Below the pieces are notes generated by a model. The model searched no databases and was not told the origin of the DNA. It saw only the letters and a program-made list of their open reading frames with translations. Shown one piece after another: positions 1 to 9,989 of a stretch of DNA of 64,000 nucleotides. How positions within the stretch are numbered: the stretch's first letter is position 1; every line of letters starts with the position of its first letter. The stretch spans positions 10,186,001 to 10,250,000 of the forward strand of contig JAWHQI010000060.1 of NCBI GenBank assembly GCA_033032865.1, written 5' to 3'. A program made the translations under genes and the position numbers. This stretch comes from Dactylorhiza incarnata (lineage: Eukaryota; Streptophyta; Magnoliopsida; Asparagales; Orchidaceae).

Positions 1-119
1 CCCCGAACGCGATTTTTTTCGCCCGGACCCGTTTTTTTCACCCGGTCGTTCGCCTGGTCGAAAAAAAGATCGGGCGTGCCTAGGCGAAAAAAACGCATCC
101 GGGCAAAAAAAATCTCGCC

Positions 120-173
<54 letters not shown>

Positions 174-590
174 ATACTGCGACCCAGCGAAAAAATCGCG
201 CCCGGCGAAAAAAAACGCGCATGGGCGAAAAAAACGCGCTCGGGAGAAAAAATCGCGTCCGGCAAAAAATATCGCGTCCGGGAAAAATATATCGCGCCCA
301 GCCAGAAAATTCGCTTCCGACCGGAAAAATCACGTTCGGCCGGGCAAAAAAAGTGCGCCCGAGCAAAACAAACGCGCGCCTAGGTGAAAATTGCCCGACC
401 GACCGAAAAACCCACGGCCGACCAAAAAAATGCGCGCCCGAGCGAAAAACGCCAGCCTGGGCAAAAAATGAATGCCCGACCGAAAAAAACTCGCCGACCA
501 AAAAGCACGCGCCCGGCGGAAAAACCCACTCCCGGCAAGAAAACACGCGCGTAGGCCGAAAAACTCTGGGAAAAACACTCGATTATACGG
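1..590. repeat. CpG-rich A/T-run minisatellite, strand-switching copy 1
   Basis: Degenerate tandem units of about 20 bp built from a CCCGGGCG-type core, GCGC and a run of 5-8 A or T. From 1 to about 55 the runs are T on the + strand; from about 56 to 575 they are A, so the array is two inverted arms with a switch near 56. A 51-base G tract splits the A arm. The open reading frames here lack stops only because the unit contains no TAA, TAG or TGA; their Arg/Lys/Ala/Pro-rich products are not proteins. The left end is cut by the window edge. Confidence 0.85.
122..172. repeat. poly-G homopolymer, 51 bases
   Basis: An uninterrupted G tract inside the minisatellite A arm, flanked by CCCC on the left and AATACTGC on the right. 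It could fold as a G-quadruplex. Its length should be treated with care because homopolymers of this size are prone to sequencing error. Confidence 0.9.
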
Positions 591-965
591 AAAACTCATG
601 GGTGGAGGTAAGAATTGGCGATTTGATTTTTTAGTTCAAAGTAAAAGTCATGGGTTTTCAAGCTTTTTTAAACAATATGTGAGGAGCTTTTTGCAAATGT
701 AATATTAACTTACTCCTTTGCAATTGTTTAAATGATGACAAACATGTTAAAAATTCAAAAGGATTATCGAAACAATTACATAACGAAAGCTTTTGCATTA
801 GACAAAAATTCATCACTTCCCAACATCAAAAACTACCCAGCATAAAAAACAACAATGTTTTGCTTCCAAAAAATCACGCAACATTAATGTTCATTCTTCA
901 AATGTCTCGACATGGCCTCACCTTGACTTTTTCCCAGGATTAACAAAGGCTACTAGTGGAGTTTC
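591..965. other. no recognisable feature
   Basis: AT-rich sequence between the minisatellite and the Copia element. No coding region, terminal repeat or RNA gene was recognised. Confidence 0.5.
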
Positions 966-1129
966 TGTTAGGGTTTGACTCCGCTCAAAGTATTCTACAA
1001 TAGACCATCAGATTTGGAATAGCTATTTATAGTGCCTCCAACGTAGAGTTGTCTTAGGGAGACACGAAATTCATGGGTCACTACTGAGTCGGTCTCGACA
1101 CGCGCAGACATATATTAAATTATTCAGCA
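966..1129 (-). repeat. 3' LTR of Copia element I (164 bp)
   Basis: Starts TGTTAGGGTTTGACTCC and ends ATTATTCAGCA, matching the split copy at 4656-6102 along its whole length. On the minus strand the preceding bases AGGAGGAGAT are a plausible polypurine tract. Confidence 0.85.
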
Positions 1130-2032
1130 ATCTCCTCCTATGTCCGTCGCAAACTCGACTTCGGAATGAGTAGTTTGTGCAATGCTCAACCAAATCATGA
1201 ATCATTCACAGCCACGCCTAACACATGTTAAACACACTAGACTTAAAGAAAAGTGCATGCAAGCATAAGAAAACCATAAATCTCAGTAGCATCACACAGC
1301 AATCTAAAATACGATCATATCACAGGCTCAACACACCTAGTGTCTAATGATCAACAAAAGAGCAAAATAGTCCAAACAACGCGTGTAACAAGAGCTAAAC
1401 AATGCTCAAAACAGAGATAAATAATAAACAAATAATACTCAAACTGTCATCATCATCCTCAGATGTACATCAGGTCGTCTTGGTCAGGATCCCACTCAGC
1501 CAATGTTCCTCCATCTCCAGCATCTTTTGTAATTTTTAACAGAGAATTTCATTTAAAATGAATTCAAATATTTGAAAATTTACATGTATCAAGTTCTATT
1601 GTAAGAACGTAGTACTTTATAATTAACTAGGAGGACGCATACTCAGAGCATTATAGGTTCTACCTCAGAATCCATTATATGTATCCAACAAAATGATCTT
1701 ATGGACTTCTGGACACCGCAACTATATATGTGTTCCAATATGGAATGACACGGTTACTATTCTTCTAAAGTTAACTGGAAAATGTCAAGTTTGGAATGAA
1801 ACCAATTAACAGAAGAAGAGTCAAACATGATCGTATTGTATTATCAGATTTGGAATAACACGCTCTTCCAAGGTAAGAAAGACAAATCCAGGTGAATTTA
1901 TTAACATCGTATTTGAAATGCAACAACTCACCAGATTCATGCTCAGCAATCAAAAGAAACTATGGAGCACAACATGCTTGATATGATAAAGGAAATCAGA
2001 AAAATCAAAACATTGATTTAGACTAGACTGAT
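1130..2032 (-). other. 3' non-coding part of Copia element I
   Basis: Sequence between the RNase H stop and the 3' LTR on the minus strand. No coding similarity was seen; it ends in a purine-rich tract next to the LTR. Confidence 0.5.
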
Positions 2033-2520
2033 CTAAATCGTCTTTAGTCTCATTTCCCTCATTATTTTGATTAATCGATCTTTGGGCATTCCTTTCGTCA
2101 ATGGATCAACTAAGTTATCCTTCGATTGTATATCGATCAAAGTGATAATTCTTTGTTCTTTCAGATAATTCAGCAAAACATGTTTCAGTTGTACATGTTT
2201 CATCTTACTATTATAGAGAACATTCTTAACGACTTGAACTGTTGTTTGATTATCATAATACAAACTCAAAGAATTGACTTGTAACCTAGACAAGAGAATA
2301 TCTAGAATCAAATTCCTGATTCAGTCTGCCTCTTCACCAGCTGAAGCTAAGGCAAAAAATTCTGCTTTCATAGACGACCAAGCTATACAAGTTTGTCTCT
2401 TGGATTTTCATGAAATAGTAGCTCCACCCAAAGTGAATATATATCCACTAGTAGACTTACTGTTACTAACTTCTGAACACCACGAGGCATCAGAGCATCC
2501 ATCCATAGTAGGAGGGTGAC
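2033..2520 (-). pseudogene. Copia RNase H domain remnant (element I)
   Basis: The minus strand encodes the Copia-type RNase H that degrades the RNA strand of the reverse-transcription hybrid. Visible landmarks in order are a DGCSDASW-like motif, KSTSGY, WSS-KAEF-ALA, then YYDNQTTVQVVKN and KHVQLKHVLLNY, ending near DPLTKGMPKD, which is the usual end of Copia polyproteins. At least two in-frame stops (at positions where Trp is expected, TGG to TGA/TAG type) show decay. It follows the RT remnant directly. Confidence 0.85.
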
Positions 2521-3250
2521 CAATATGTAGCACAGAGCATGATCTTTAGTACCTATCAGGTATCTCATCAGCCTATCTAGGGCATCCAAATGCTCTTTGC
2601 CTGGACTACTAGTAAAGCGGTTTAGCATGCCAACAGAAAAGACAATGTATGGTCCTGTGAAACTTGTGGCATACACGAGACTACTAATTATCCTTGAGTA
2701 TTTCACTTGATCAACGTTGGCACCTACATTAGGACTTAACTTGGCATTGTGATCAAAGATGTCTCCACTGGCATACAATCTTTGTATCCCTAGGTAGAAA
2801 GAAGTTGCTCTATATAATGAGTTTGACTAAAAGTAATACGACCCCTGTCTGCTCTAAATTTCATACCTAACAGGATATCAACAGGACTAATGTCGTTTAT
2901 GTCAAATTCTTTTGCGAGAGTGGACTTAATATCCCTCACTGCAGTAAGATCCGACCCCAAAATCAACATGTCATCCACATATAGACATATGATGACTCTC
3001 TTCTTTGACACTGAGTAGTGATAAAGATATTTATTAGAGAGACTGATTGAAATCCAAAGCTCTTTACCACTTGGTCAAATTTCATGTGCGACATCTTAGG
3101 CGCTTGTTTATGCCCATAGATTGATTTGTCTAATTTGCACATTTTATCTCTTAGATCCTTATGTACATAACCTTCAGGTTGTGCCAAGTAGATCTCTTCA
3201 TCAAGCTCTCTATTTAATAAGGTTGTCTTTACATCCATTAAATGTGATCC
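2521..3250 (-). pseudogene. Copia reverse transcriptase remnant (element I)
   Basis: Reverse-transcriptase domain on the minus strand. From the N-terminal side: MDVKT-LLN-ELDEEIYLAQPEGY, CKLDKSIYG-KQAP, then the catalytic-site motif YVDDMLI (near 2970), KEFDINDI, LLGMKF, and the thumb/connection region KYSRIISSLVYA and HLDALDRLMRYLIGT. Frameshifts near 3000 and 2785 split it. The N-terminal part of the domain is missing because it is joined to gag sequence near 3250. Confidence 0.88.
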
Positions 3251-3690
3251 ACCCAGAGGCAGCTTGCTAAGAATCAAACTCACAAAAAGATTATCATACA
3301 TTTCAGATTGTTCGTCTTCCATCTTGAGCCACATATTTTCCAGTTCTATAAGCTGAGAGGTGACTGAGGAGTTCATATTAAACTTGAAGTTGAAAAACTT
3401 CTCCCCGAGGATAGTTTTCGACATTCTCTCTTCCTTCTAGAAGTGTGAGTTCAAGCAGACCTATATCTCTTTTGCAGTCTTAAAACCATTGTTGTTCGCA
3501 AGTCAAGGGTTCAGGGAGTTCAAAAGATAGCCCATTCATAAATCCTTATCTTTGCTCCACTGATATTCATCCACGTCTTCACGAGTCATGGCAAAATCAC
3601 TAAGAACGGGGTAGAAGATTTCACGTTCTTTCATTTGCATTTGGACATGCAGTTTCCAACCGTGGAAGTTAGTGGTGTCAAATGGACCTC
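3240..3690 (-). pseudogene. Copia gag remnant fused to RT by deletion (element I)
   Basis: The minus strand from about 3690 reads a UBN2-type Copia gag: NFHGWKLHVQM near the start, then a TAKEIW-like segment, then LIELENMWLKMEDE and LILSKLP. At about 3250 the frame passes straight into RT sequence (MDVKT) with no zinc knuckle, protease or integrase between, so roughly 2 kb of pol has been lost in frame. Upstream gag frames contain several stops. Gag would form the virus-like particle in an active element. Confidence 0.75.
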
Positions 3691-3889
3691 AACTTAATAA
3701 TGGCGCATATGCTTCACTTTGACATCTTGAACTTAACTTACTTAGAAAAAACTAGAAAGAGATCACCTGATCCGAGTAGAGATGAGACCAACCACTTCAG
3801 ATCCAATCTAGAGTTAAGTCTGCACTTCCTGATGGCTGAGAACAGTCCCTTGTCAAGGAGTGATGGCACTTAGGAAGGCTGTCGGAGAG

Positions 3890-4262
3890 ATCTGCCTTAT
3901 ATCGGCGAGACCACCAGTCAACGAGAAGGAATGTCGGCGAGACCTCCAGTCGACAAGAAGGAATGTCGGTGAGACCTCCAGTCAACAAGAAGGAATGTCG
4001 GCAAGACCTCCAGTCGACATGCCCTTGTCGACAAGAACACTGCCTTGCGTTGACTAGACCTCGGGACGACAAACAAAAAATCATCAAGACCTCCAGTCGA
4101 CAAACGAAAAAATACGGCGAGAACACTGGTAGATGTTTGACGAGACCACCAGACGGCAGAAGTCTTTTTGTCGGCGAGATCCTTGCCCTATATCGACGAG
4201 ACTTCTCATCGACAAATCCCTTATCGACTAGAGCTGAAGACCTACTCCTCCAGTCGACTAGA
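3890..4262. repeat. 32-bp tandem repeat in the leader of element I
   Basis: Three close copies of a 32-bp unit containing GTCGGCGAGACCTCCAGT start at about 3927, 3959 and 3991, with degenerate half-copies on both sides up to about 4260. It lies between the 5' LTR and gag of element I. The open frames through it are composition effects. Confidence 0.7.
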
Positions 4263-4655
4263 AGCAGCTTCTATCTACGAGAACACATGACCTTTCTGCG
4301 ACTAAAGACCAAGATCTGGACTCCTTTGGAGGACCCCGACGTATGTAGATCTACTGCGGCATACCTTGAGAAAGATCTCCAGCAGCGGCAACGACGCTGC
4401 AACAGCGGGAGCGAGGAGGAAAGATCTTATCCTCCTTCGGGCGACGGCTACAGCGGGCACGAGTACTTTCGGAAGAACTCATAGTCCCTCTAATCGATAG
4501 CGAGAACAAAACCAGAGCATAAAATCGTTGTTTATATTCCTCGATCGAGCAGCGGCGAGTAAGATCTGTGACGGGGGCGATGACGACGATGGAAATCGTG
4601 ATCGGACGCGGAAGCAGAGGTGAAAGTGGAAAAACCCTAAGCTTTACTTAGAGAA

Positions 4656-6102
4656 TGTTAGGGTTTGGCTCCGCTCAAAGTATTCTATAATAGACCATCA
4701 TATTTAGAATGACTATTTATAGTACATCCAACATTGAGTCTTGCCCTAGGCTGACATGAAACTCATGGGTCACTACCGAGTCGATATCGATTATAGTTTA
4801 TAGGTAGTAGTCTAGATCACCTAGAAGGGGGGTGAATAGGTCACTTTCTTTTCTTGCTTCTTTAGCCTAGCTGTTTTTAGTGAGTATAAGGATTATAAGC
4901 AAACAACCAGAAAGCACACAAGCATATATAGAGGTTCCTCAAGACAGGGTGTCTTGAGTAGTCCTCTTTCCCCCTTCACCCTTCTAACAATGAGTTAGAC
5001 AAGGCCAACACCTCCAACTCAGCTTCAAGAGCTTACAACTCAGATTCCTCAGAATCTCTCAGGTTTTCTTCAAACCTTACCTCGGGCTCAACATCCCTAC
5101 AAACTCAGAGTCCTCCAACTCCTACAACTCAGAAATCTCTTGATTTCCTACCTCAGACCTATCAAGAAGTCCTACCTCAGATCTTCACAAAGATCCTACA
5201 CTCAAGCTGGGAGTACAACTCTACACTCAGGCTAAGCAGACCTACAACTCAGGCACAAAGGCCTTAGAGATAAATATAGTGTGAAAGATACAATAGAAGA
5301 CTATGTAATGTTAACCTTAAGATCTTGTCTTCTGTTGTCTTGAAACAGGACTGTGAAGCAGCAGCTACAAGTCTTATTTCTCCTTGATCTTCTCCTTCAG
5401 CAAAGTTGAAGATCTACTTGTTCTTCTTGAATGATTCAGGAAGAACTAACTTATCTCTCAGTTGAGATCAGCTTGAGCTTGAAAGATTGCCCTTTCAGGA
5501 GACTTGAAGAAGATCGGCCTTGCAGCACACAATACAGCTCTTCCAATGGAACAGTGCTCTTATTTTGACCTAACATCTTCTATTATACTTCTTCCTTACT
5601 TTCTACGGCTATTAGAAGCCCTTGACATAGCATGGACATCTGACAAAAGTGTATCTTGCTTTTCTGCCACTTGCACCAAAAACAGATCCCGCCCGTGCTT
5701 TATTCATATTTGAATCTGTCTCAGCGGTTGGGCTGAGACAACCTCCAGACTCAGCGACAGATTTTGTCTCCATCTCAGCGGCTCCGCTGAGACAGACAGT
5801 CGTATCAGCGGTTTCCTCTATCTGCAGCTCAGCAGATCCTAACTCCTTCTGGACGACACCTGGGCTTGTCTCAGCGGTTTAGCTGAGACTGAGAGGTCGT
5901 CTCAGCGGTTTTGGCATTTAGACCTCTGAACATATTCCACTTCTTGGAATAACCTAACCCTGCTTTAGCATGATACAAAATAGAGTTTATCAAATACAAT
6001 ATGTACTTAACATTGAGTGTGATGTCTCTTCAAATTAAAGGAACATTGAGGGCAATATTCCCAACACTCGACACACGCAACCATATATTAAATTATTCAA
6101 CA
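4656..6102 (-). repeat. 5' LTR of Copia element I, split by an insertion
   Basis: Homologous to 966-1129. The left part is 4656-4790 and the right part 6072-6102; 4791-6067 is foreign. The expected uninterrupted sequence at the joint is seen in the 3' LTR (GTCGGTCTCGACACGCG). Confidence 0.8.
4791..6067. mobile_element. LTR-like insert J (probable solo LTR, SIRE-like)
   Basis: About 1.28 kb inserted in the 5' LTR of element I, flanked by TCGA on both sides (4787-4790, 6068-6071). Read on the minus strand it begins TGTTGGGAATATTGCCC, a typical LTR start. It contains an AGAAGGGGGGTGAATAGG block like the one near the ends of the element A and B LTRs, and several CTCAGCGG/CCGCTGAG palindromes also found in the A LTR. 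No primer site or coding domain is present, so a solo LTR is most likely. The other terminus (TTATAG) is not a canonical CA/TG end, which lowers certainty. Confidence 0.55.
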
Positions 6103-6339
6103 ATTTCATAATCTAACTGCAAGTGAATAAAAAATTATTATTTTAGTTAACATAAAAATGCGGCAAACAAGACATTTTTAGTATATGAAAAAAATCCTAA
6201 AAGTTGCACATCCTCATGTTGTGCCCAACACGTCTACATTTGTCACACTTAGTACTAAGATTCTGTCTTGTAGGGATAACTCTATCATCCTTTCCTTGCT
6301 CTTTTTTTTTTCTTCCAGGTAACTGCTTTATTAGATGAG

Positions 6340-7880
6340 TTAATATTCTAGCAGTTCAATAATCTTTGGAGGCCAAAAATCTGAACTTGGAATTCTGTGA
6401 ATCTTTTGACTATAGGCCTTTAAATACTTTTCCTTGTAATAACAATTTGTATATGCTTCTATATTTCTCCGCTTGTGAGCAATAGCTAATGCAATATGCA
6501 TACAAGGAATTCTAGATTTCTCAAGCTCTACAATCACATTTTCTACTCATTAAGTTTAGTATGTAATGAGTATTCTCATCACTCACTTGAAATTCATATT
6601 CACTTCCCACAAGTATTGTGCACTTGATTGACTCATCCTTAGCAAGATTTAATTTCTTAACAATTCTTTCACATACTAGAATATTCCATTTTATTCCTTG
6701 TTGGTATCGTATCTCAATCCTATTCATTAACTTTGTTCGCATTCCATCTAACATGTTAAAATTGGTTTGCTTCGTAGCTTAACAATCCAATGATTAAAAG
6801 ATTCACCAATATTGTTAGTGATATGATCATTTTTCAAATGCAACGAAAATGCATGTCTTGCCCGTAAATGAATAGAAAGAAACTTAGGTGCGCAACTCTC
6901 ACCTAATAATAGGTGGGGGAGAAATACAGCCGTAAGATCTTAGACCGGACGGTATATAAAATACTGACATCATTGATTATTTATAAATACATAAGTATTT
7001 AGGAAAATACAACTGTATGATCTCTGATCAACGGCTTAGATGGGCTCCCTCTCACCTATTATTAGGTGAGAGATACTCACCAATTTTTTTTTCAAATGAA
7101 TAACTATCTTTCTCAACCACTCGTATGCACCTACACTTAATTCCTTCAAATTATACATCGCTCGTGTAAATATTGCTTCAGAGTACGCCCTCACTGTAGT
7201 CCAAAGTAATTTCTTAACTAGCAAACCAGGATATGATAATCTTAAATTAGCATATATATGTCTAACACTTTCTATTGCTAGCATGAGGAACAGTTTCATT
7301 AATTGCTTCAATTAACACTTCTATAATAAAAGAAGAAAATCAGTTAACATAAACTTGTAAAGATAAACCAAATAATAGAAGAAAATCATAAAGTAACATT
7401 AAAATTTTACCTTTTGTCGATCAGCTATGAATGTCCATGGCTTACTCTCATCAAAACCTCCCAACATTTTACCGAGAATGGAAGAAAATCCCCAACTTTC
7501 TTTGTTTTCAACTTCTGCAACTGCAAAAGCAAGTGGGTAAGAAGTCATATTCCCCTCGAAACTAACAGCTGCTAGTAATACTCCACCAGACATTGATTTG
7601 ATATGTAATTCCATCGTACACTCTCCACTTGACTAGCATAATAGGACTTGATTTGATATGTAAATCCATCGGGCATTGGAGAAGCATGCACTCTCCGCTT
7701 GCAATCTGACGCAACACAACAAACCGTTACTCTGGACTTCTCATTTTTTTATCCTACGAATCTTACAATCTTCTCTAATAGCATACTCAGTAATGACTTC
7801 CCTAAATGAATCCTCATTTGCAAATGTCATGTCCTTTTGAAATTTTATTGGTTCATTTGAATTTTTGGGCATATCAAACT
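6340..7880 (-). pseudogene. MuDR-type (MULE) transposase remnant
   Basis: The minus strand encodes pieces of a MudrA-like transposase. From the N-terminal side: FANEDSFREVITEYAI (about 7840, the N-terminal MuDR domain); GGVLLAAVSFEGN with FAVAEVENKESW and ADRQK (7614-7399, catalytic core); RHIYANLRLSYPG with LLWTTVRAYSEA and YEWLRKI (7311-7100); DHITNNIGESFNHW (about 6800); and a SWIM zinc finger CDCRA-IPCMHIALAIAH ending YLKAYSQKIHRIP (6650-6340). Part of the N-terminal half is deleted, frames are shifted, and a MITE interrupts it at 6887. It is non-functional. No Mutator terminal repeats were identified. Confidence 0.85.
6887..7081. mobile_element. MITE with long palindromic ends, inside the MULE remnant
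   Basis: 195 bp. The left end runs GGTGCGCAACTCTCACCTAA; the reverse complement of the right end begins GGTGAGTATCTCTCACCTAA. Each end contains CACCTAATAATAGGTG, a palindrome in itself. It separates two parts of the MULE coding sequence (YEWLRKI and the NNIGESFNHW part), which proves it is an insertion. No clear target duplication. Confidence 0.7.
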
Positions 7881-8327
7881 CGATTAAATTAGTGCAGAAG
7901 ATTCATGTCGGCCAACAAAATTGATCAATTTCACAATATTCTCTAATTCTGTTTATTGAGCGAACATTATAATTGGAATTAGACAAATTTCAATTCCTAA
8001 AAGAATTGAAATTAATCTCAATTTCAATATCAAATTTAAATTCTATCCAAACGAACGGTACCTTAGGGATTCTCAAATATTAGATGGCGAGCTTATGGTA
8101 AAAACTGCACCATAAAGAATGTATTAAACTGTAAGTAAGTCTTATATATAATATTGGTTATATCTTAATAGTGGTAAATATATCATTAAAAGGAAAAAAA
8201 AAAGAGTTTAGTACATAGTATAGATTATAAGAAACTATTTTTTTCTTTTTAATTGCTATTTTTTTGCTGCTGATGCAAATAAAGTCTATCAAATTTTTAG
8301 GGCTTTCTAAAACACCTAACCTCACTC
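7881..8327. other. AT-rich sequence, no recognised feature
   Basis: Probably the end of the MULE and flanking DNA. Includes TATCCAAACGAACGG near 8048, a motif common at transposon ends, but no matching partner was found. Confidence 0.4.
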
Positions 8328-8335
8328 ACCCCTAC

Positions 8336-8888
8336 TAGGGGTGTAAGTAAGAACCAACTGAACCGCCTAACCAAATCGAATCAAATCAAACTGCACGGTT
8401 CAGTTCGATTTTAGTAGGCCGCGGTTCGATCACAGTTCCAATTTTCGAAAAATCGTGTAATTTGGTTCGGTTCACAGTTTTTAATGTTAAACCGAACCGA
8501 ACTGTATTAGCACTTAACATTAGTAATTTAGTATCCTAATATGTTTGATTTATCTGGGTGTCACGGTTGACACGATAACAGTTTAATAAAAACTTAATTT
8601 GTGTTACATTAAGTTATTAACTAGTCACGCATTGCTTCTCTGCTCACAGCCACAAGAGTCACGGTGATAAACATCATGTATGCAACTATGTTTTTTAAAA
8701 TTTTCTCTAAAATTATGTATTCATATTTCTTTTTTAAACTACCAAACCAAACTAAACCGAACTAAACCATTCTGTTCGGTCCAGTTTGGTTCCGATGGTT
8801 TTCAAGATTCGGTTCGGGAATCACATTGGGATGGTTCAGTTTGTGGTATTACTTTAAAACCAAACCAAACTTAACTGTTACAGTCCTA
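8336..8888. mobile_element. non-autonomous hAT element with GGTTCGG repeats
   Basis: Perfect 8-bp target duplication ACCCCTAC at 8328-8335 and 8889-8896. The ends are TAGGGGTGTAAG and the reverse complement of TTACAGTCCTA, sharing TAGG--TGTAA. The interior carries inverted arms of GGTTCGGTT/AACCGAACC repeats. The 8-bp duplication and short TIR fit the hAT superfamily. No transposase. Confidence 0.8.
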
Positions 8889-9151
8889 ACCCCTACCCGG
8901 CTATATCTCTCGCGTGTTTGCCCCGATTACCCCTCTTCGTCCTGTTTTCTGGAACGAGTTGTTGTTAGAGCTCGCACAGAGGCTGATAGCTAGTGCAAAA
9001 TCGCCGGATCTTGCTCGCTGGAGCCTCCTTTTCCCGTTCCCTGCTCCCGTGTTCGTCCAGAAGCCGATTCGCGCTCTCCGGTTGCCTCTTTTTCCCGTTT
9101 TCTGCTAGCGAAATCGACTGTACCTGAAAGAGCAAACATGTCAAAATTTTA

Positions 9152-9981
9152 GGGCGCTATTACGTGCACACCACTCTTGGCTATGTGCACACCAAAATTT
9201 CAAAATAAATAATAATAGTGTTTTTTCCCAACCCCACCCATTCTTGGCTATGTGCACACCAAACCCTTGTTCCACGCCGCTCACTGTTTCGAGGAGGTTT
9301 GCCGCCCGCCGTTTGTCAGAGGTCCGCCGCCCGCCGTTTGTCAGAGGTCCGCCGCTCGCCGTTTGTCAGAGGTCCGTAGCTCGATGGAAGACCGCTTAGT
9401 ATTTTAATTGATATGCGATGCTATTTAGTTGGTCTGCACTTGTTTGGACACTTTTTGTTAAGCCCTTATGTTCTGCTGGAACGATGAGTTTTTTTTAGCG
9501 GGAATCTTAGGATTTACTCGATCCTGGTAGGCAAGGATTATTGAGATCTAGGTTATGTCTAGGTGGGCGGCGGCGGTTGGAGATGAAAATACAAGTGTTC
9601 GCTCTCTTCCTGCGGTTGGAACTGGGTTGTTTTAACAACATTTTTGGAGATTGATGGTTCTAAATGGAGGGTATTTAAAAGGGTAAAAATAGTGTTTGTG
9701 GGATTGGTGTGTCGTTCTGAGAAATGGCGGTGAAATTATGGTAGTGCGGACGATGTTGATGATTTACTTGTGTTTGGTACTTGAGACCCAAATTATGGTA
9801 GTGCGGAGAATTCATGATTTTCCGACACATGATCACATACAGTTCTGGGCGGGTCTTGACTTAGAATGTTGCTCAAATGGTGCTTGAAGGAAGAATTTCG
9901 ATGGCCTGCATATAAAATTTTTGGTGTGCACATAGCATTGGTGTGCACAATGCCAATTATGGTGTGCACGTAACAGCGCCC
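9152..9981. mobile_element. non-autonomous hAT-like element, 21-bp TIR
   Basis: Perfect 8-bp duplication AAATTTTA at 9144-9151 and 9982-9989. TIRs GGGCGCTATTACGTGCACAC and its near-perfect inverse (one change, T/C). GTGCACACC is repeated inside both ends. 830 bp with no coding domain; an open frame at 9696-9887 is unrecognised. Confidence 0.85.
9308..9385. repeat. 25-bp tandem repeat, three copies
   Basis: Three adjacent copies of a 25-bp unit beginning GTTTGTCAGAGGTCCGCCGC, inside the hAT-like element. Confidence 0.75.
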
Positions 9982-9989
9982 AAATTTTA

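Larger units (their letters stand above)
966..6102 (-). mobile_element. Copia LTR retrotransposon I (internally deleted, interrupted)
   Basis: Bounded by two copies of a short LTR, TGTTAGGG to TTCARCA, at 966-1129 and 4656-4790 plus 6072-6102. Flanking 5-mers GTTTC (961-965) and ATTTC (6103-6107) look like a target duplication with one change. The coding order on the minus strand is gag, then RT, then RNase H, which is Copia order, but protease and integrase are missing. The 5' LTR is split by another LTR-like insertion (4791-6067). All reading frames carry stops, so it is dead. Without the insertion it would be about 3.9 kb. Confidence 0.85.

Noticed and set aside
76..387. 103-codon frame with a poly-Gly stretch
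   Set aside because: Translation of the minisatellite and the G51 tract.
3963..4484. 173-codon frame in the leader of element I
   Set aside because: Runs through the 32-bp tandem repeat and shows no gag similarity; opposite in direction to the element.
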